A DNA stretch of 64,000 nt from Dethiosulfatibacter aminovorans DSM 17477 (lineage in GTDB: Bacteria > Bacillota > Clostridia > Tissierellales > Dethiosulfatibacteraceae). The stretch spans positions 62,001 through 126,000 of the forward strand of contig NZ_FQZL01000008.1 in assembly GCF_900142005.1 (NCBI RefSeq). The letters run 5' to 3'. Each line of letters begins with the position of its first letter. Within the stretch, counting starts at the first letter, position 1. The position numbers and the translations under genes are program-made. Of this stretch, positions 26,418-34,909 are shown one piece after another. A model generated the notes under the pieces. It had not been told where the DNA came from, searched no databases, and saw only the letters and a list, made by a program, of their open reading frames with translations.

Positions 26418-27788
26418 ATGAAGAATTACATAGTCAAACGAATCACCATACTTATTTCAACTGCAATCTTCATGTCGGCATTTCTGGTGGCATATCTGGA
26501 ATCGTTGTTATCAAACAATATTTTGCCTGAACTTAGCGATTTCCAGTGTCTTATTGTTTCAATGATAATTGTAATACCATTCGTAGCGGTTCTTTCCCAT
26601 ATGGTCCTCAGGAGAATAGTCAAACCTATAAGGAACGTCATAGCTGCAGGGATTTCCATGATTGAAGGAGATTTTTCCGTGCAGGCGGATGAGACCCTTG
26701 AAGGGGAAGTTGGATTGCTAGGGAAGACGTTGAACAAGCTTTCCGTTGAATTCTACAGGAATGTATCCCAGCTCTATATTGAAAAGAACAGGCTGCACCA
26801 AGTACTCAACAGCCTTGAAGAAGGTATGATAGCAGTAGATGAAAACAAGACAATCACACATTACAACCAGGTGTTTCTTGACATGTACGGATTGAAAGAA
26901 GAGGACGTACTTGGAACGAGTGTCGACCAGGTTGATGCCTTGGACCGGGAACTCAAGGAACTTTCCCAGGCAATAGAAGGGAAATACTCCGTTATGAAGA
27001 ATGGCGCCAGGGATGAAACGGTATTAAGAATCATAATTGCATCAATAGAAGATGATCACAACATGCCGGCAGGAGCCGTTGTGTTGTTCAGGGATATTAC
27101 GGAGTTAGAGAAGCTGGAAAACATGAGGAGGGACTATGTGGCGAATGTATCCCATGAGCTGAGGTCTCCTCTTACTTCCATAAGGGGACTCATTGAACCT
27201 TTGATGGACTCCATTGTGACGGATGAGGAAGATGTCAAAAGATATTACAAAATCATCTACAAGGAAAGCTTGAGGCTGTCGAGGCTTGTTGATGATATAA
27301 TGGAATTGTCAAGGCTTCAGACAAGCGATGCAGAAATAAGAAAGTCATCGGTTGATCTGAGTTCCATTATGGAAATGGTTTATGAAAGATACAGGATGAT
27401 GGATGAAGATATAGAACTCGTCTATGATCCCGTAGAACTGCCGAGGGTATATTCAAACTACGACAGGATCGAGCAGGTTCTTGTCATACTCATTGATAAT
27501 GCATATAAATTCACTCCAAAAGGAGGAAGGATAGAAATAAGAACTGATGTCAGGGAAGAGGATATACTGGTAACGGTAGAGGATACGGGTAAAGGCATAG
27601 CAAAGGGAGACATCGATTTCGTATTCGACAGATTTTATAAAGGAGACAGGTCTAGAACAAAAAAAGGTACAGGTCTGGGACTCTCAATAGCCAGGGAGAT
27701 AATGGATATTATGGGAGAGGACATAAGCGTCAAAAGCCAGGAAGGCAAGGGAAGTGCCTTTGAATTCACCGTACATAAGGAAATGTGA
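26418..27788 (+). CDS. PhoR-type sensor histidine kinase
   Basis: A 456-residue membrane kinase: two transmembrane helices (about residues 7-27 and 43-65) with a very short extracellular loop, HAMP (IVKPIRNVIAAGISMIEGDF), PAS (LNSLEEGMIAVDENKTITHYN), HisKA with phospho-acceptor His in VSHELRSPLTS, and HATPase boxes DNAYKFTPKGG, VEDTGKGI and GTGLGLSIA. The short loop suggests that the signal is membrane or intracellular rather than a large external ligand. Partner of the preceding response regulator. Confidence 0.92.
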   Translation: MKNYIVKRITILISTAIFMSAFLVAYLESLLSNNILPELSDFQCLIVSMIIVIPFVAVLSHMVLRRIVKPIRNVIAAGISMIEGDFSVQADETLEGEVGLLGKTLNKLSVEFYRNVSQLYIEKNRLHQVLNSLEEGMIAVDENKTITHYNQVFLDMYGLKEEDVLGTSVDQVDALDRELKELSQAIEGKYSVMKNGARDETVLRIIIASIEDDHNMPAGAVVLFRDITELEKLENMRRDYVANVSHELRSPLTSIRGLIEPLMDSIVTDEEDVKRYYKIIYKESLRLSRLVDDIMELSRLQTSDAEIRKSSVDLSSIMEMVYERYRMMDEDIELVYDPVELPRVYSNYDRIEQVLVILIDNAYKFTPKGGRIEIRTDVREEDILVTVEDTGKGIAKGDIDFVFDRFYKGDRSRTKKGTGLGLSIAREIMDIMGEDISVKSQEGKGSAFEFTVHKEM

Positions 27789-27810
27789 AATGAATAGAAC
27801 AAAAAACAAG

Positions 27811-27856
27811 ACTGTGTTGCAGATGGATGCCATTCCATGTGTGATGCAGTTTTTTT
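27811..27856 (+). terminator. Terminator after the two-component system
   Basis: A long imperfect stem (27811-27827 with 27834-27850, ends ACTG/CAGT, several G-U pairs) followed by TTTTTT. Confidence 0.75.
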
Positions 27857-27991
27857 CATGACATAGCATAGCTGCTTTGCTTTAGCTTCAGAAATTTGTT
27901 TCCTGTTCACAATTGTTCACAATTGCATCATACTGGTGTCATTTTTTATATATATTATTGCTTCAAGAGAAAATTAAGGTTTGGATAGGAT

Positions 27992-28378
27992 ATGGACGAA
28001 AGACTCGAGCAGACTGAAAAAACTGAATATTCAACAATGGTATTTGTCAGGGCGAAATTAGATTCGGGATGACTGATCAAAAAGGGCAGGGAAATAGCAG
28101 AAATCACCGATACGAAGCTGGTTGTGGCAAATGTGCAGAAAAAAAGGCATTGGGGAAAGACATTCTCAAGGGAAATCGACAATATTTTTGCCGTTGCCAG
28201 GAAATCGGAAGCTGAGATGATGATATTCTTTTCGGACAGCCCTGCTGAAATACTTAAGGATTGCATTGCAAGAAGCAATGTGAGGCAAATTGTCCTTGAT
28301 AAGAATGATTATGAAATTATGGACCATGTTGAAGAATTGAGTGAAATGTCTGAAGATGTTGAGGTACATATCCTATAA
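27992..28378 (+). pseudogene. UspA-like protein interrupted by in-frame UGA (nonsense or selenocysteine)
   Basis: From the ATG at 27992 (GGATAGGA ribosome site) the frame reads MDERLEQTEKTEYSTMVFVR, then reaches TGA at codon 27 (28070-28072, context DSG-UGA-LIKKG) and continues open to 28378, 128 codons in all. The C-terminal part looks like the UspA/KdpD-type alpha-beta fold (TKLVVANVQ, AEMMIFFSDSPAEI, IVLDKNDYEI). A CGA-to-TGA change at an Arg position explains it most simply; relatives often have Cys two residues earlier. I could not find a convincing SECIS hairpin after the UGA. Confidence 0.6.
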
Positions 28379-28398
28379 TCTAAGAGAGGAAGAAGCAA

Positions 28399-30153
28399 AT
28401 GAACATGAAGAAAATAGCATCATACGTATGTATAATTACAATTCTTTTTTCTGCCGTCAATTCGGCAAATGCTGAAACGGCAACTGCAGAAGAAAGTTAT
28501 GAATTGGCTCCATACGAGCTTCCGGGTTTTATCACAGGAGATAAAGCGGTTGACGGATCGGAAGAAATAATTGATTTACCGTTAGATGAAGAAGGCAGTA
28601 AATTGCCTGTTGAAATGACTGTTGACCAGGCAGTTGAATATGGGCTTGATAATAATCCCAACATTGGAAAACTGGACAATGCAATAGACCTGGCTCTGGT
28701 AGCTGTAAGTTATGCCGAAGGTAATATTGAAGATCTCGAAGATGCCCAGGAACAGCTTGATGAAGCTGAAAGCGATTTGTTTGATTTGGGTGTTGCCCTT
28801 GATCAAAACCAGAAGGATCTTGACACTGCCTATTATTATCTTTCGTTGGGGAAATCACCGGTAAAGATAACCTACACCGATATTTGCAAGTATGTTGATA
28901 AAAATATGCTTAGCATGCTTGCATATTTGGGGATATCGGGGGATGATGCCGTACTTGTAACTGGAGCCGATATTCTCAAAACCCTTGAAGATATGCTTGT
29001 GGGAGTTGGCTATTCCGAAGCAGAAGCTGAGTATGCAGCTTCAGAATACTATGACGATGTTCATTCAATCATTGAAGCACAGCTTGATGAAAGCCAGGCA
29101 ACCCTTGATGAATACAATGCAGCAATGGATGAAGCCCAGGAAACATTCGACTACAATCAGGACAAGTTTGAATCGGTACTTGACGACGTGGCAGACAAGC
29201 TGGATGCAAAAATAAACTACGGCAGTGTTGTTCAATTGGAAACCGACGATGCTGTGGACCTTATGATAACCATGGCGGATGTAAATCTTGATGTTACAAG
29301 ATATGCAAAGGGAATATACAAAAATCAAATAGCAATGCTCATCCAAAAAAACTATTATGATGCCCTTTATGCGGGAAAAATGGTTGATTTGAAAAAAGTA
29401 GCCATGGAAAGAGGGGAAACGCAGTACAATCTGGTTAATCTTTCATATGAAAACGGAATGAAGGCAAAGGACGACATGCTCCTTGCCAAGATGTACTATG
29501 ACGGTACCAAGGTGGAATACAGACTTGCCCAGGCAACTTACAATAATGCCATTTACGAGCTTAAGAAAAACATGAATTGCGACATGGATACGGAAATTGT
29601 CCTTGTAGAACCTGTTGTTCAGGAAACTCCTGTGGAGTCTTTGGAAGAAGCCCTGAAGTCGGGTATGAAAAACAGGATAGAAATGCAGATGGCGCTGGGA
29701 CAGTGGATGATATATGTATTGAATGAAGACATATTGAGCTCTTCACAAACATACAAAAATGAGGAAGATTCCCTGGATGAGGCTGAGTTGTTGAGGGAGG
29801 GTGCGGAACTTGAACTCGAGGCTGTCAAGAAAACCGTAGAATCTGAGATATGCCAGGCTTATGAAAACCTTGAGGCAACCAAGTATATGCTTGAAGTGTC
29901 TTCAAATCTTGTTGAAGATGCACAGGAGGTTCTTGCAATAGCTGAATTGAAATATGAGCAGGGTCTGGGAGCTGAAAACTCATTGCTTCAGAAGATGAAT
30001 CTTGAATCAAGTACCGGAACCATTGTGGAACTCATAGCAGCACAGGAAAATCTTGCGGATATGGAAGCCAATGCAGCTAAAATAAAATACAACAACATAA
30101 TGGCAAAGGTGAAATACCTGAACGATGCCGGAATACTTGTTTACAAGGAATAA
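28399..30153 (+). CDS. TolC-family outer-membrane-efflux-like protein
   Basis: A 584-residue secreted protein: signal peptide (residues 1-26, cleavage near NANAET), then two OEP-type repeats of long amphipathic helices (VDQAVEYGLDNNPNIGKLDN and the second repeat beginning near ESLEEALKSGMKNRIEMQMA). An acidic, coiled-coil insertion fills residues 110-270. In diderms TolC forms the exit duct of efflux pumps. In a monoderm the role is unclear; the presence of the gene hints at an outer membrane or a repurposed wall protein. It opens the efflux operon with HlyD and two ABC-2 permeases. Confidence 0.85.
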   Translation: MNMKKIASYVCIITILFSAVNSANAETATAEESYELAPYELPGFITGDKAVDGSEEIIDLPLDEEGSKLPVEMTVDQAVEYGLDNNPNIGKLDNAIDLALVAVSYAEGNIEDLEDAQEQLDEAESDLFDLGVALDQNQKDLDTAYYYLSLGKSPVKITYTDICKYVDKNMLSMLAYLGISGDDAVLVTGADILKTLEDMLVGVGYSEAEAEYAASEYYDDVHSIIEAQLDESQATLDEYNAAMDEAQETFDYNQDKFESVLDDVADKLDAKINYGSVVQLETDDAVDLMITMADVNLDVTRYAKGIYKNQIAMLIQKNYYDALYAGKMVDLKKVAMERGETQYNLVNLSYENGMKAKDDMLLAKMYYDGTKVEYRLAQATYNNAIYELKKNMNCDMDTEIVLVEPVVQETPVESLEEALKSGMKNRIEMQMALGQWMIYVLNEDILSSSQTYKNEEDSLDEAELLREGAELELEAVKKTVESEICQAYENLEATKYMLEVSSNLVEDAQEVLAIAELKYEQGLGAENSLLQKMNLESSTGTIVELIAAQENLADMEANAAKIKYNNIMAKVKYLNDAGILVYKE

Positions 30154-30180
30154 ATGCGTAAGCATTTATTCTGACGCGAA

Positions 30181-30241
30181 GAAAAGTTACCTTAAACGTA
30201 TAACACCAACGATTCAAGGTGTTATACATATTTAACTTTTC
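30181..30241. repeat. Double-stem hairpin repeat, copy A
   Basis: Outer stem GAAAAGTTA/TAACTTTTC (30181-30189, 30233-30241) and inner stem GTATAACACC/GGTGTTATAC (30198-30207, 30218-30227), loop AACGATTCAA. A second copy with compensatory changes is at 59565-59624. Confidence 0.8.
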
Positions 30242-30285
30242 AGAGCTGTAGAAAGCACTAAAATATAGAAGGAAGGGTTTTAGAA

Positions 30286-31398
30286 ATGGATGACAAGAAT
30301 AAAAAAGTGGCAAATATTAGAACTAAAAGGAAAGATGGTTCAAACTGGTTTGGAAGAAATGTAAACAAGTTGGTCATAGGAGTGATAGTGGCTGTTGCAG
30401 CATTTGCGATTATATCCACTTCCAGCGGAATCAGTGGAGAAAGTGCAGAAAAGGATGTGTTCCAGGGAATAGTTGCAGCAAAGGATGTAAGCATAAACAC
30501 CAAGATTCCTGGAAGGGTGGCTGAAATCAAGATTGAAGAAGGCCAGAGTGTAAAGGCTGGAGATGTAATCCTGGTGATAGCAAGCGACGAACTTCAGGCA
30601 AAGGAAGATCAGCTTCTGGCCATGGTTGAACAGGCTAAGGCCGGAGTGGAAGCTTCCATAAGCCAGAGGGACATGGCAAAGGCTGTCAGCGACATGGCGG
30701 AGAATGGAGCTAGAAGCCAGGAGGTTATTCAGGCCGAAAGTGCCTACAAGCTTTGGAACTCCACATACGAAAGGGCCAAGGTCCTCTATGACGGTGGAGC
30801 AATATCCCTTCAGAAGCTGGAAGAGATAAGGACACAGAAGGAAGTATATGCACAAACTCTTGACATGGCCAGGGAAGGAGCGAGGATAGAGCAAAAGGAT
30901 GCTGCTGCGGCACAACTAGCAATGGCTGAAGCCGGACTTGAGGCTGCAAAGGGGAAATTGGAGCAGGCCGAGGCAGGATTGGCTGAAGTTCAGGTGTATC
31001 TTGAAGATACTGAAATTAAGGCAGCCATAGACGGAGTCGTTACATCCTTGAATGTTGATGAAGGTGAACTGGTATCGACAGGAATGTCCTTGGCAACTGT
31101 GAGCAATCTTGAGACATGCTGGGTGACTGTAAACGTAGATGAGGATGAAATTTCAGAGATTAAAGAAGGACAGGAAGCAAGAGTTGAACTTCCTGCATTC
31201 AAGGACAAGGAATTCAAGGGAACAATTGCTACAATCAACAAGCAGCCGGATTTTGCGGTGAAGAAGGCTACTGCTGAAAATGGTGACTTTGATTTGGTTT
31301 CCTTTGGAGTCAAGGTAAAGCTTGAAAACAGTGAAGAGCTGTTGAGACCGGGAATGACTGCGGTCGTGGATTTTTCAGTACAGGAAGTGAATGAGTGA
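30286..31398 (+). CDS. HlyD-family membrane-fusion (periplasmic adaptor) protein
   Basis: A 370-residue adaptor. One N-terminal transmembrane helix (about residues 29-47) anchors it; then come a biotinyl-lipoyl-like half-motif (GRVAEIKIEEGQSVKAGDVILVI), a long alpha-hairpin (80-230, alanine/glutamate rich coiled coil), the second lipoyl half (IKAAIDGVVTSLNVDEGELV) and a beta-barrel domain. It should bridge the ABC-2 permeases and the TolC-like protein. GGAAGG ribosome site; TGATG overlap with the next gene. Confidence 0.9.
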   Translation: MDDKNKKVANIRTKRKDGSNWFGRNVNKLVIGVIVAVAAFAIISTSSGISGESAEKDVFQGIVAAKDVSINTKIPGRVAEIKIEEGQSVKAGDVILVIASDELQAKEDQLLAMVEQAKAGVEASISQRDMAKAVSDMAENGARSQEVIQAESAYKLWNSTYERAKVLYDGGAISLQKLEEIRTQKEVYAQTLDMAREGARIEQKDAAAAQLAMAEAGLEAAKGKLEQAEAGLAEVQVYLEDTEIKAAIDGVVTSLNVDEGELVSTGMSLATVSNLETCWVTVNVDEDEISEIKEGQEARVELPAFKDKEFKGTIATINKQPDFAVKKATAENGDFDLVSFGVKVKLENSEELLRPGMTAVVDFSVQEVNE

Positions 31399-32579
31399 TG
31401 ACCGGGTCTTTCAAGGAAGAATTCAAGGCCCTTGTGGAAGGAAAAACAAATATTATTGTATTGTTTATATTGCCGTTACTGCTAGTGCTCATCCTTGGAA
31501 TTGAATTGTCAGGAGAGGTTCTTACGGAAATGCCCATTGCAGTTGCGGACCACGACGGTTCTGCATTCAGCATGGATTTGATAAGACAGTTTGATTCAGA
31601 TGAAACATTCAGCGTAGAATATCGAACAGACAGTGATGAAGATCTGGAAAAGCTCATTAGAAACAGCAAGGCAAGGGCGGGCATAATAATACCTGAAGGT
31701 TTTTATGATGACATGGCAGGGCTTGAATCTCCATCAATAGCAATGATATATGACGGAAGCAACATGTCAGTCACAAGTGTTGCAAAAGCAAAGGCTACAG
31801 AGATACTATTGACGTACAAGGCTGGAATAACCTCGAAGCAGTTAATGGGAAGGCTTGGAATGTCCTATGATGATTCCGTTGAAACTGCTCAGGGATTTAT
31901 ATTCAGAAGCAAGGCGTTGTACAATCCCGGGAAAAGCTTTGAAGATTTTCTGACGCCTATGCTGGTTGCAGGGATAATCCAGATAGCTGTTGCTCTTTGT
32001 GCGGCTGCATCTATAAGACATGAAATGCTTGATGTGGATAAAAAGAAAAGATTTGGTCATGTTTCAGGAAAGGTTTTATTCTATACTTTTTGCGGAACAT
32101 TCATGTATATTCTGTGTACGGCACTTATGGCCACTGCAGCAGGAATCCCGTTTAAAGGAAGCCTGGCAGATGCTGTTCTGATGTCTTTTGGGCTTAGTTT
32201 TGCAGTATCGGCATTCTGTGTCCTGATATCTGCTGTAATAAAAAATAAAATGGTTGCACTTGTAGGTGCCGGATTGATGATTATACCAAATTCCATGATG
32301 GCAGGTACCACATGGCCTCTGATGTCAATGCCAACTGGATATCAGGCTTTTGCACATTACATACCTTTCATTCATTTTGTAGACAACTACAGGAACATTT
32401 TCCTGAAAGGTGCAACACTTGGCGATATGACAAATGATCTTGCATATATGTTTGGCTTTGGAGCGGTATCATTGATAATTGCAGAATTTGTAGTTATTGT
32501 TATGGAAACGGGAAAGGAGGACACTGTCGATGAAGATATTTCTGGAAGCGTTCAGAAAAGAGTTTCGGTCAATATTTGA
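31398..32579 (+). CDS. ABC-2 type permease A
   Basis: A 393-residue permease: one N-terminal helix (about residues 17-35), a large extracytoplasmic domain (IAVADHDGSAFSMDLIRQF) and five to six C-terminal helices. It belongs to the ABC2_membrane_3/YhhJ-like group that exports drugs or membrane-active compounds. The ATG at 31398 overlaps the hlyD-like stop. It pairs with permease B; no ATP-binding subunit is encoded in the operon, which is unusual. Confidence 0.85.
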   Translation: MTGSFKEEFKALVEGKTNIIVLFILPLLLVLILGIELSGEVLTEMPIAVADHDGSAFSMDLIRQFDSDETFSVEYRTDSDEDLEKLIRNSKARAGIIIPEGFYDDMAGLESPSIAMIYDGSNMSVTSVAKAKATEILLTYKAGITSKQLMGRLGMSYDDSVETAQGFIFRSKALYNPGKSFEDFLTPMLVAGIIQIAVALCAAASIRHEMLDVDKKKRFGHVSGKVLFYTFCGTFMYILCTALMATAAGIPFKGSLADAVLMSFGLSFAVSAFCVLISAVIKNKMVALVGAGLMIIPNSMMAGTTWPLMSMPTGYQAFAHYIPFIHFVDNYRNIFLKGATLGDMTNDLAYMFGFGAVSLIIAEFVVIVMETGKEDTVDEDISGSVQKRVSVNI

Positions 32580-33714
32580 TTATGCAGGCATGATGATTCT
32601 TCTTTTCATAGGTCCGGTTTTTCTTACAATGTTCTTTGGTGGAGTATATGTAAATGACTATGTAAATGACATACCCGTTGCAATTTTAGATGAAGATGGT
32701 TCTGGATTAAGCAACACCATATCTTCAAGCTTCCTTTCCAATGAAAGGTTTGATGTTGAGTATTATCCTGACAACAGAAAGGATTTGGAAGAACTCTTGT
32801 ATGACGGAGATGCCCATATGGGGATAATAATTCCCGAAGGATTTGAGTCCGGTGCATCCGTAGGTGACCCCAAAGAGATTCTAGTTGTAACTGACGGAAC
32901 AAATATAGTTGTATCGAACAATGCCTATGCCCAGGCGGCAACAATAATACAAACCATAGCTGTCGGGGTGGAAATCAAGGTCATTGAAGCGAAGGGAGTA
33001 CTTCCACAGATTACAAAAAATCTGGCTTTATCGTTTAATATTGGTGAGCGAGTTCTTTATGATTCCAAAATGAGGTATATGAATTATCTGATAGCCTGCT
33101 ATCTGGCAGTGTTCTTTCAACAGCTTATGCTGTCATCCATGGGTTCAAAGTTTATAAGAAGCAAGGAATATATCGCTTCGGGCAATACGACACAAAAAGC
33201 CCTGGGCGTTATGGCATCCTGCGTTGCAGGTATAATGCCGTCAATGCTTCTTGGACTGGCAGGAATAAAGTATATCTTCCATGTCCCTGTAATAGGCAGT
33301 CTGTGGACAACAGTATTGCTGACAATTCTCTTTGCGTTTGCAATTACGGGACTGTCAATGGTACTTGCGTCATTTACCAAAGAAAGGGTTGAGTATGCCA
33401 AAATATCATATATGCTTTCACTTCCCACTTTTGTACTGGCAGGATGCGTATGGCCATTAGAACAAATGCCTGATGCATTGAGGATAACAACGAGAGCAGT
33501 CTGGCCTTTGATAGGTTATGCCAAGAATGTTCAGGAAATATTCATCAAGGGAAAGGAATTCGGTGCCGTTGTGCCTGATATAATCTACTTGTTCGTCTTT
33601 GGTGCAGTGTGGCTTTATATTGGTGTAAAAATATTCGACAGATCATTTGGAAGCGAGGAAGCTGTAATTGATTCAAATGATAATATGGATCATAGTCTTA
33701 TGCATGCCAATTAG
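32530..33714 (+). CDS. ABC-2 type permease B
   Basis: A 394-residue paralogue of the preceding permease with the same plan: N-terminal helix, external domain beginning VAILDEDGSGLSNTISSSF, and C-terminal helix bundle with LPTFVLAGCVWPLEQMPDALR. The start at 32530 has AGGAGG at 32515-32520 and overlaps permease A by 50 bp, so they are co-translated and probably form a heterodimer. The missing ATPase must be encoded elsewhere. Ends in TAG. Confidence 0.85.
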   Translation: MKIFLEAFRKEFRSIFDYAGMMILLFIGPVFLTMFFGGVYVNDYVNDIPVAILDEDGSGLSNTISSSFLSNERFDVEYYPDNRKDLEELLYDGDAHMGIIIPEGFESGASVGDPKEILVVTDGTNIVVSNNAYAQAATIIQTIAVGVEIKVIEAKGVLPQITKNLALSFNIGERVLYDSKMRYMNYLIACYLAVFFQQLMLSSMGSKFIRSKEYIASGNTTQKALGVMASCVAGIMPSMLLGLAGIKYIFHVPVIGSLWTTVLLTILFAFAITGLSMVLASFTKERVEYAKISYMLSLPTFVLAGCVWPLEQMPDALRITTRAVWPLIGYAKNVQEIFIKGKEFGAVVPDIIYLFVFGAVWLYIGVKIFDRSFGSEEAVIDSNDNMDHSLMHAN

Positions 33715-33791
33715 AGTTCAAAATAGATAAGAATAGAAAGAAGGCTTCGTAAAGGTGTATTTTGTTACTGGATCAAGAAGTGAAGAAAAAC

Positions 33792-33820
33792 TTGACACAT
33801 ACCCCGTGGGGGTATATAAT
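33792..33820 (+). promoter_or_regulatory. Consensus promoter with embedded CsoR/RcnR-type operator
   Basis: TTGACA (33792-33797) and TATAAT (33815-33820), 17-bp spacer. The spacer is filled by ATACCCC-GTG-GGGGTAT (33799-33815), a perfect 7-3-7 palindrome of the CsoR-family type, which bind copper, nickel, persulfide (CstR) or formaldehyde (FrmR) signals. Binding would block RNA polymerase. No csoR-like gene is in the window. Confidence 0.85.
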
Positions 33821-33843
33821 GTTAAAAAACATGGAGGTGCACC

Positions 33844-34068
33844 TTGAGTAAGGCAAACAAGAAAAATTCAAATAAGGAAAAGAAAGCTTATATAAATCAG
33901 TCTGTATGTGATAGATCGCCATTCTGCCCCGTAAAGAGAGTATGTCCGGTAAATGCAGTTGAAAAGAAAGGATTCTTCGGTGGGGAAATAACAATCAACA
34001 AGGAAAAGTGCATAGGTTGCAGCAAGTGCGTGGCATATTGTCCACATCATGCGGTTTCAATGAGGTAG
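33844..34068 (+). CDS. Small 2[4Fe-4S]-type ferredoxin-like protein
   Basis: A 74-residue protein with a lysine-rich head and two cysteine groups, CDRSPFCPVKRVCPVNA and CIGCSKCVAYCPHHA. The second is a standard CxxCxxCxxxC cluster site; the first is widened, so the clusters may not be equivalent. Start is TTG with GGAGGT 9 bp upstream. Expression is driven by the consensus promoter with the CsoR-type palindrome, so it is likely induced by copper, sulfane sulfur or an aldehyde. Ends in TAG. Confidence 0.85.
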   Translation: MSKANKKNSNKEKKAYINQSVCDRSPFCPVKRVCPVNAVEKKGFFGGEITINKEKCIGCSKCVAYCPHHAVSMR

Positions 34069-34213
34069 ATTATAGAGACACTGTTCATAGCAATATGGAT
34101 GGTGTTTTTTGTCGCAGCAAAGCTTCTTTGTCTAGATGACAAATCTGTGTAAATAGTGTAAAATTAAGTGTTGATGAAATTAAATTCATATATAAAGGGT
34201 GTGAGGAAATAAT

Positions 34214-34876
34214 ATGGCTAATTCGGAATTTGAAAAGAATTGGAGAGACAAGATTTCAGAAGCTGTAAAAGGCATGAGAAAAAATGTTGAAGTCCTGTTT
34301 CCTGAAGATGACCGGGAGGATCTGGTTTTCTGGTCCAAAAACTTCATGAAAGGTTTGAAAGACAAGTTTACTCCTGATGAAATAAGGGAAATAATGTGTT
34401 CGGCATCCTGTCATTATCCTGAAGGCAGCCTTGCAGATCTTCACGAACTCTATGTGAACACAGGAGACCTTAAGCTTGTACATAAGACCTTTGAAAGCAA
34501 TTTCAAGAGGGAAATTAAGGAATATAAAAATCTTACCGATGAACAGGTAGACATGATAATTGAAAAAGGATGGGGTGCGGCAGGCATCCTTGAGGGAAAT
34601 ACCATAGTTGCTACGAAGATACCCAAGGAGTTCCACAAGTACTTTGAAGCATGTACAAGTGAGGAAAGGAACTATTTCTATTGTCATTGCCCAAGGATAA
34701 GGGAAATGCTTTTGAAGAATGAAAGCATTGATATTGAATACTGTTACTGTGGAGCCGGTTTCTACAAGGATATCTGGGAGAAGATAACCGGGAAGAAGGT
34801 CGAAGTGAAGGTACTCAAGTCCATAATGAATGATGATGAAACCTGTTCGATAGAAATAAGCATACTGGAAGACTGA
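34214..34876 (+). CDS. DUF6144/ATC-hydrolase-like cysteine-rich protein
   Basis: A 220-residue cytosolic protein. The C-terminal half has FYCHCPRIR and YCYCGAGFYKDIWEKITGKKVEV, a pattern I associate with DUF6144 and the L-2-amino-thiazoline-4-carboxylic acid hydrolase-like group; an MCSASCHYP motif lies earlier. Six clustered cysteines could bind a metal or cluster. Biochemical role unknown. It sits between a ferredoxin and a DUF362 ferredoxin protein, 33 bp ahead of the latter. Confidence 0.6.
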   Translation: MANSEFEKNWRDKISEAVKGMRKNVEVLFPEDDREDLVFWSKNFMKGLKDKFTPDEIREIMCSASCHYPEGSLADLHELYVNTGDLKLVHKTFESNFKREIKEYKNLTDEQVDMIIEKGWGAAGILEGNTIVATKIPKEFHKYFEACTSEERNYFYCHCPRIREMLLKNESIDIEYCYCGAGFYKDIWEKITGKKVEVKVLKSIMNDDETCSIEISILED

Positions 34877-34909
34877 TAATACAAACATGGAAAAGGAGAG
34901 TGGGCATAT

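Noticed and set aside
27904..27923. Tandem repeat of TGTTCACAAT (two units)
   Set aside because: Too short and only two units; no promoter architecture to make it an operator.
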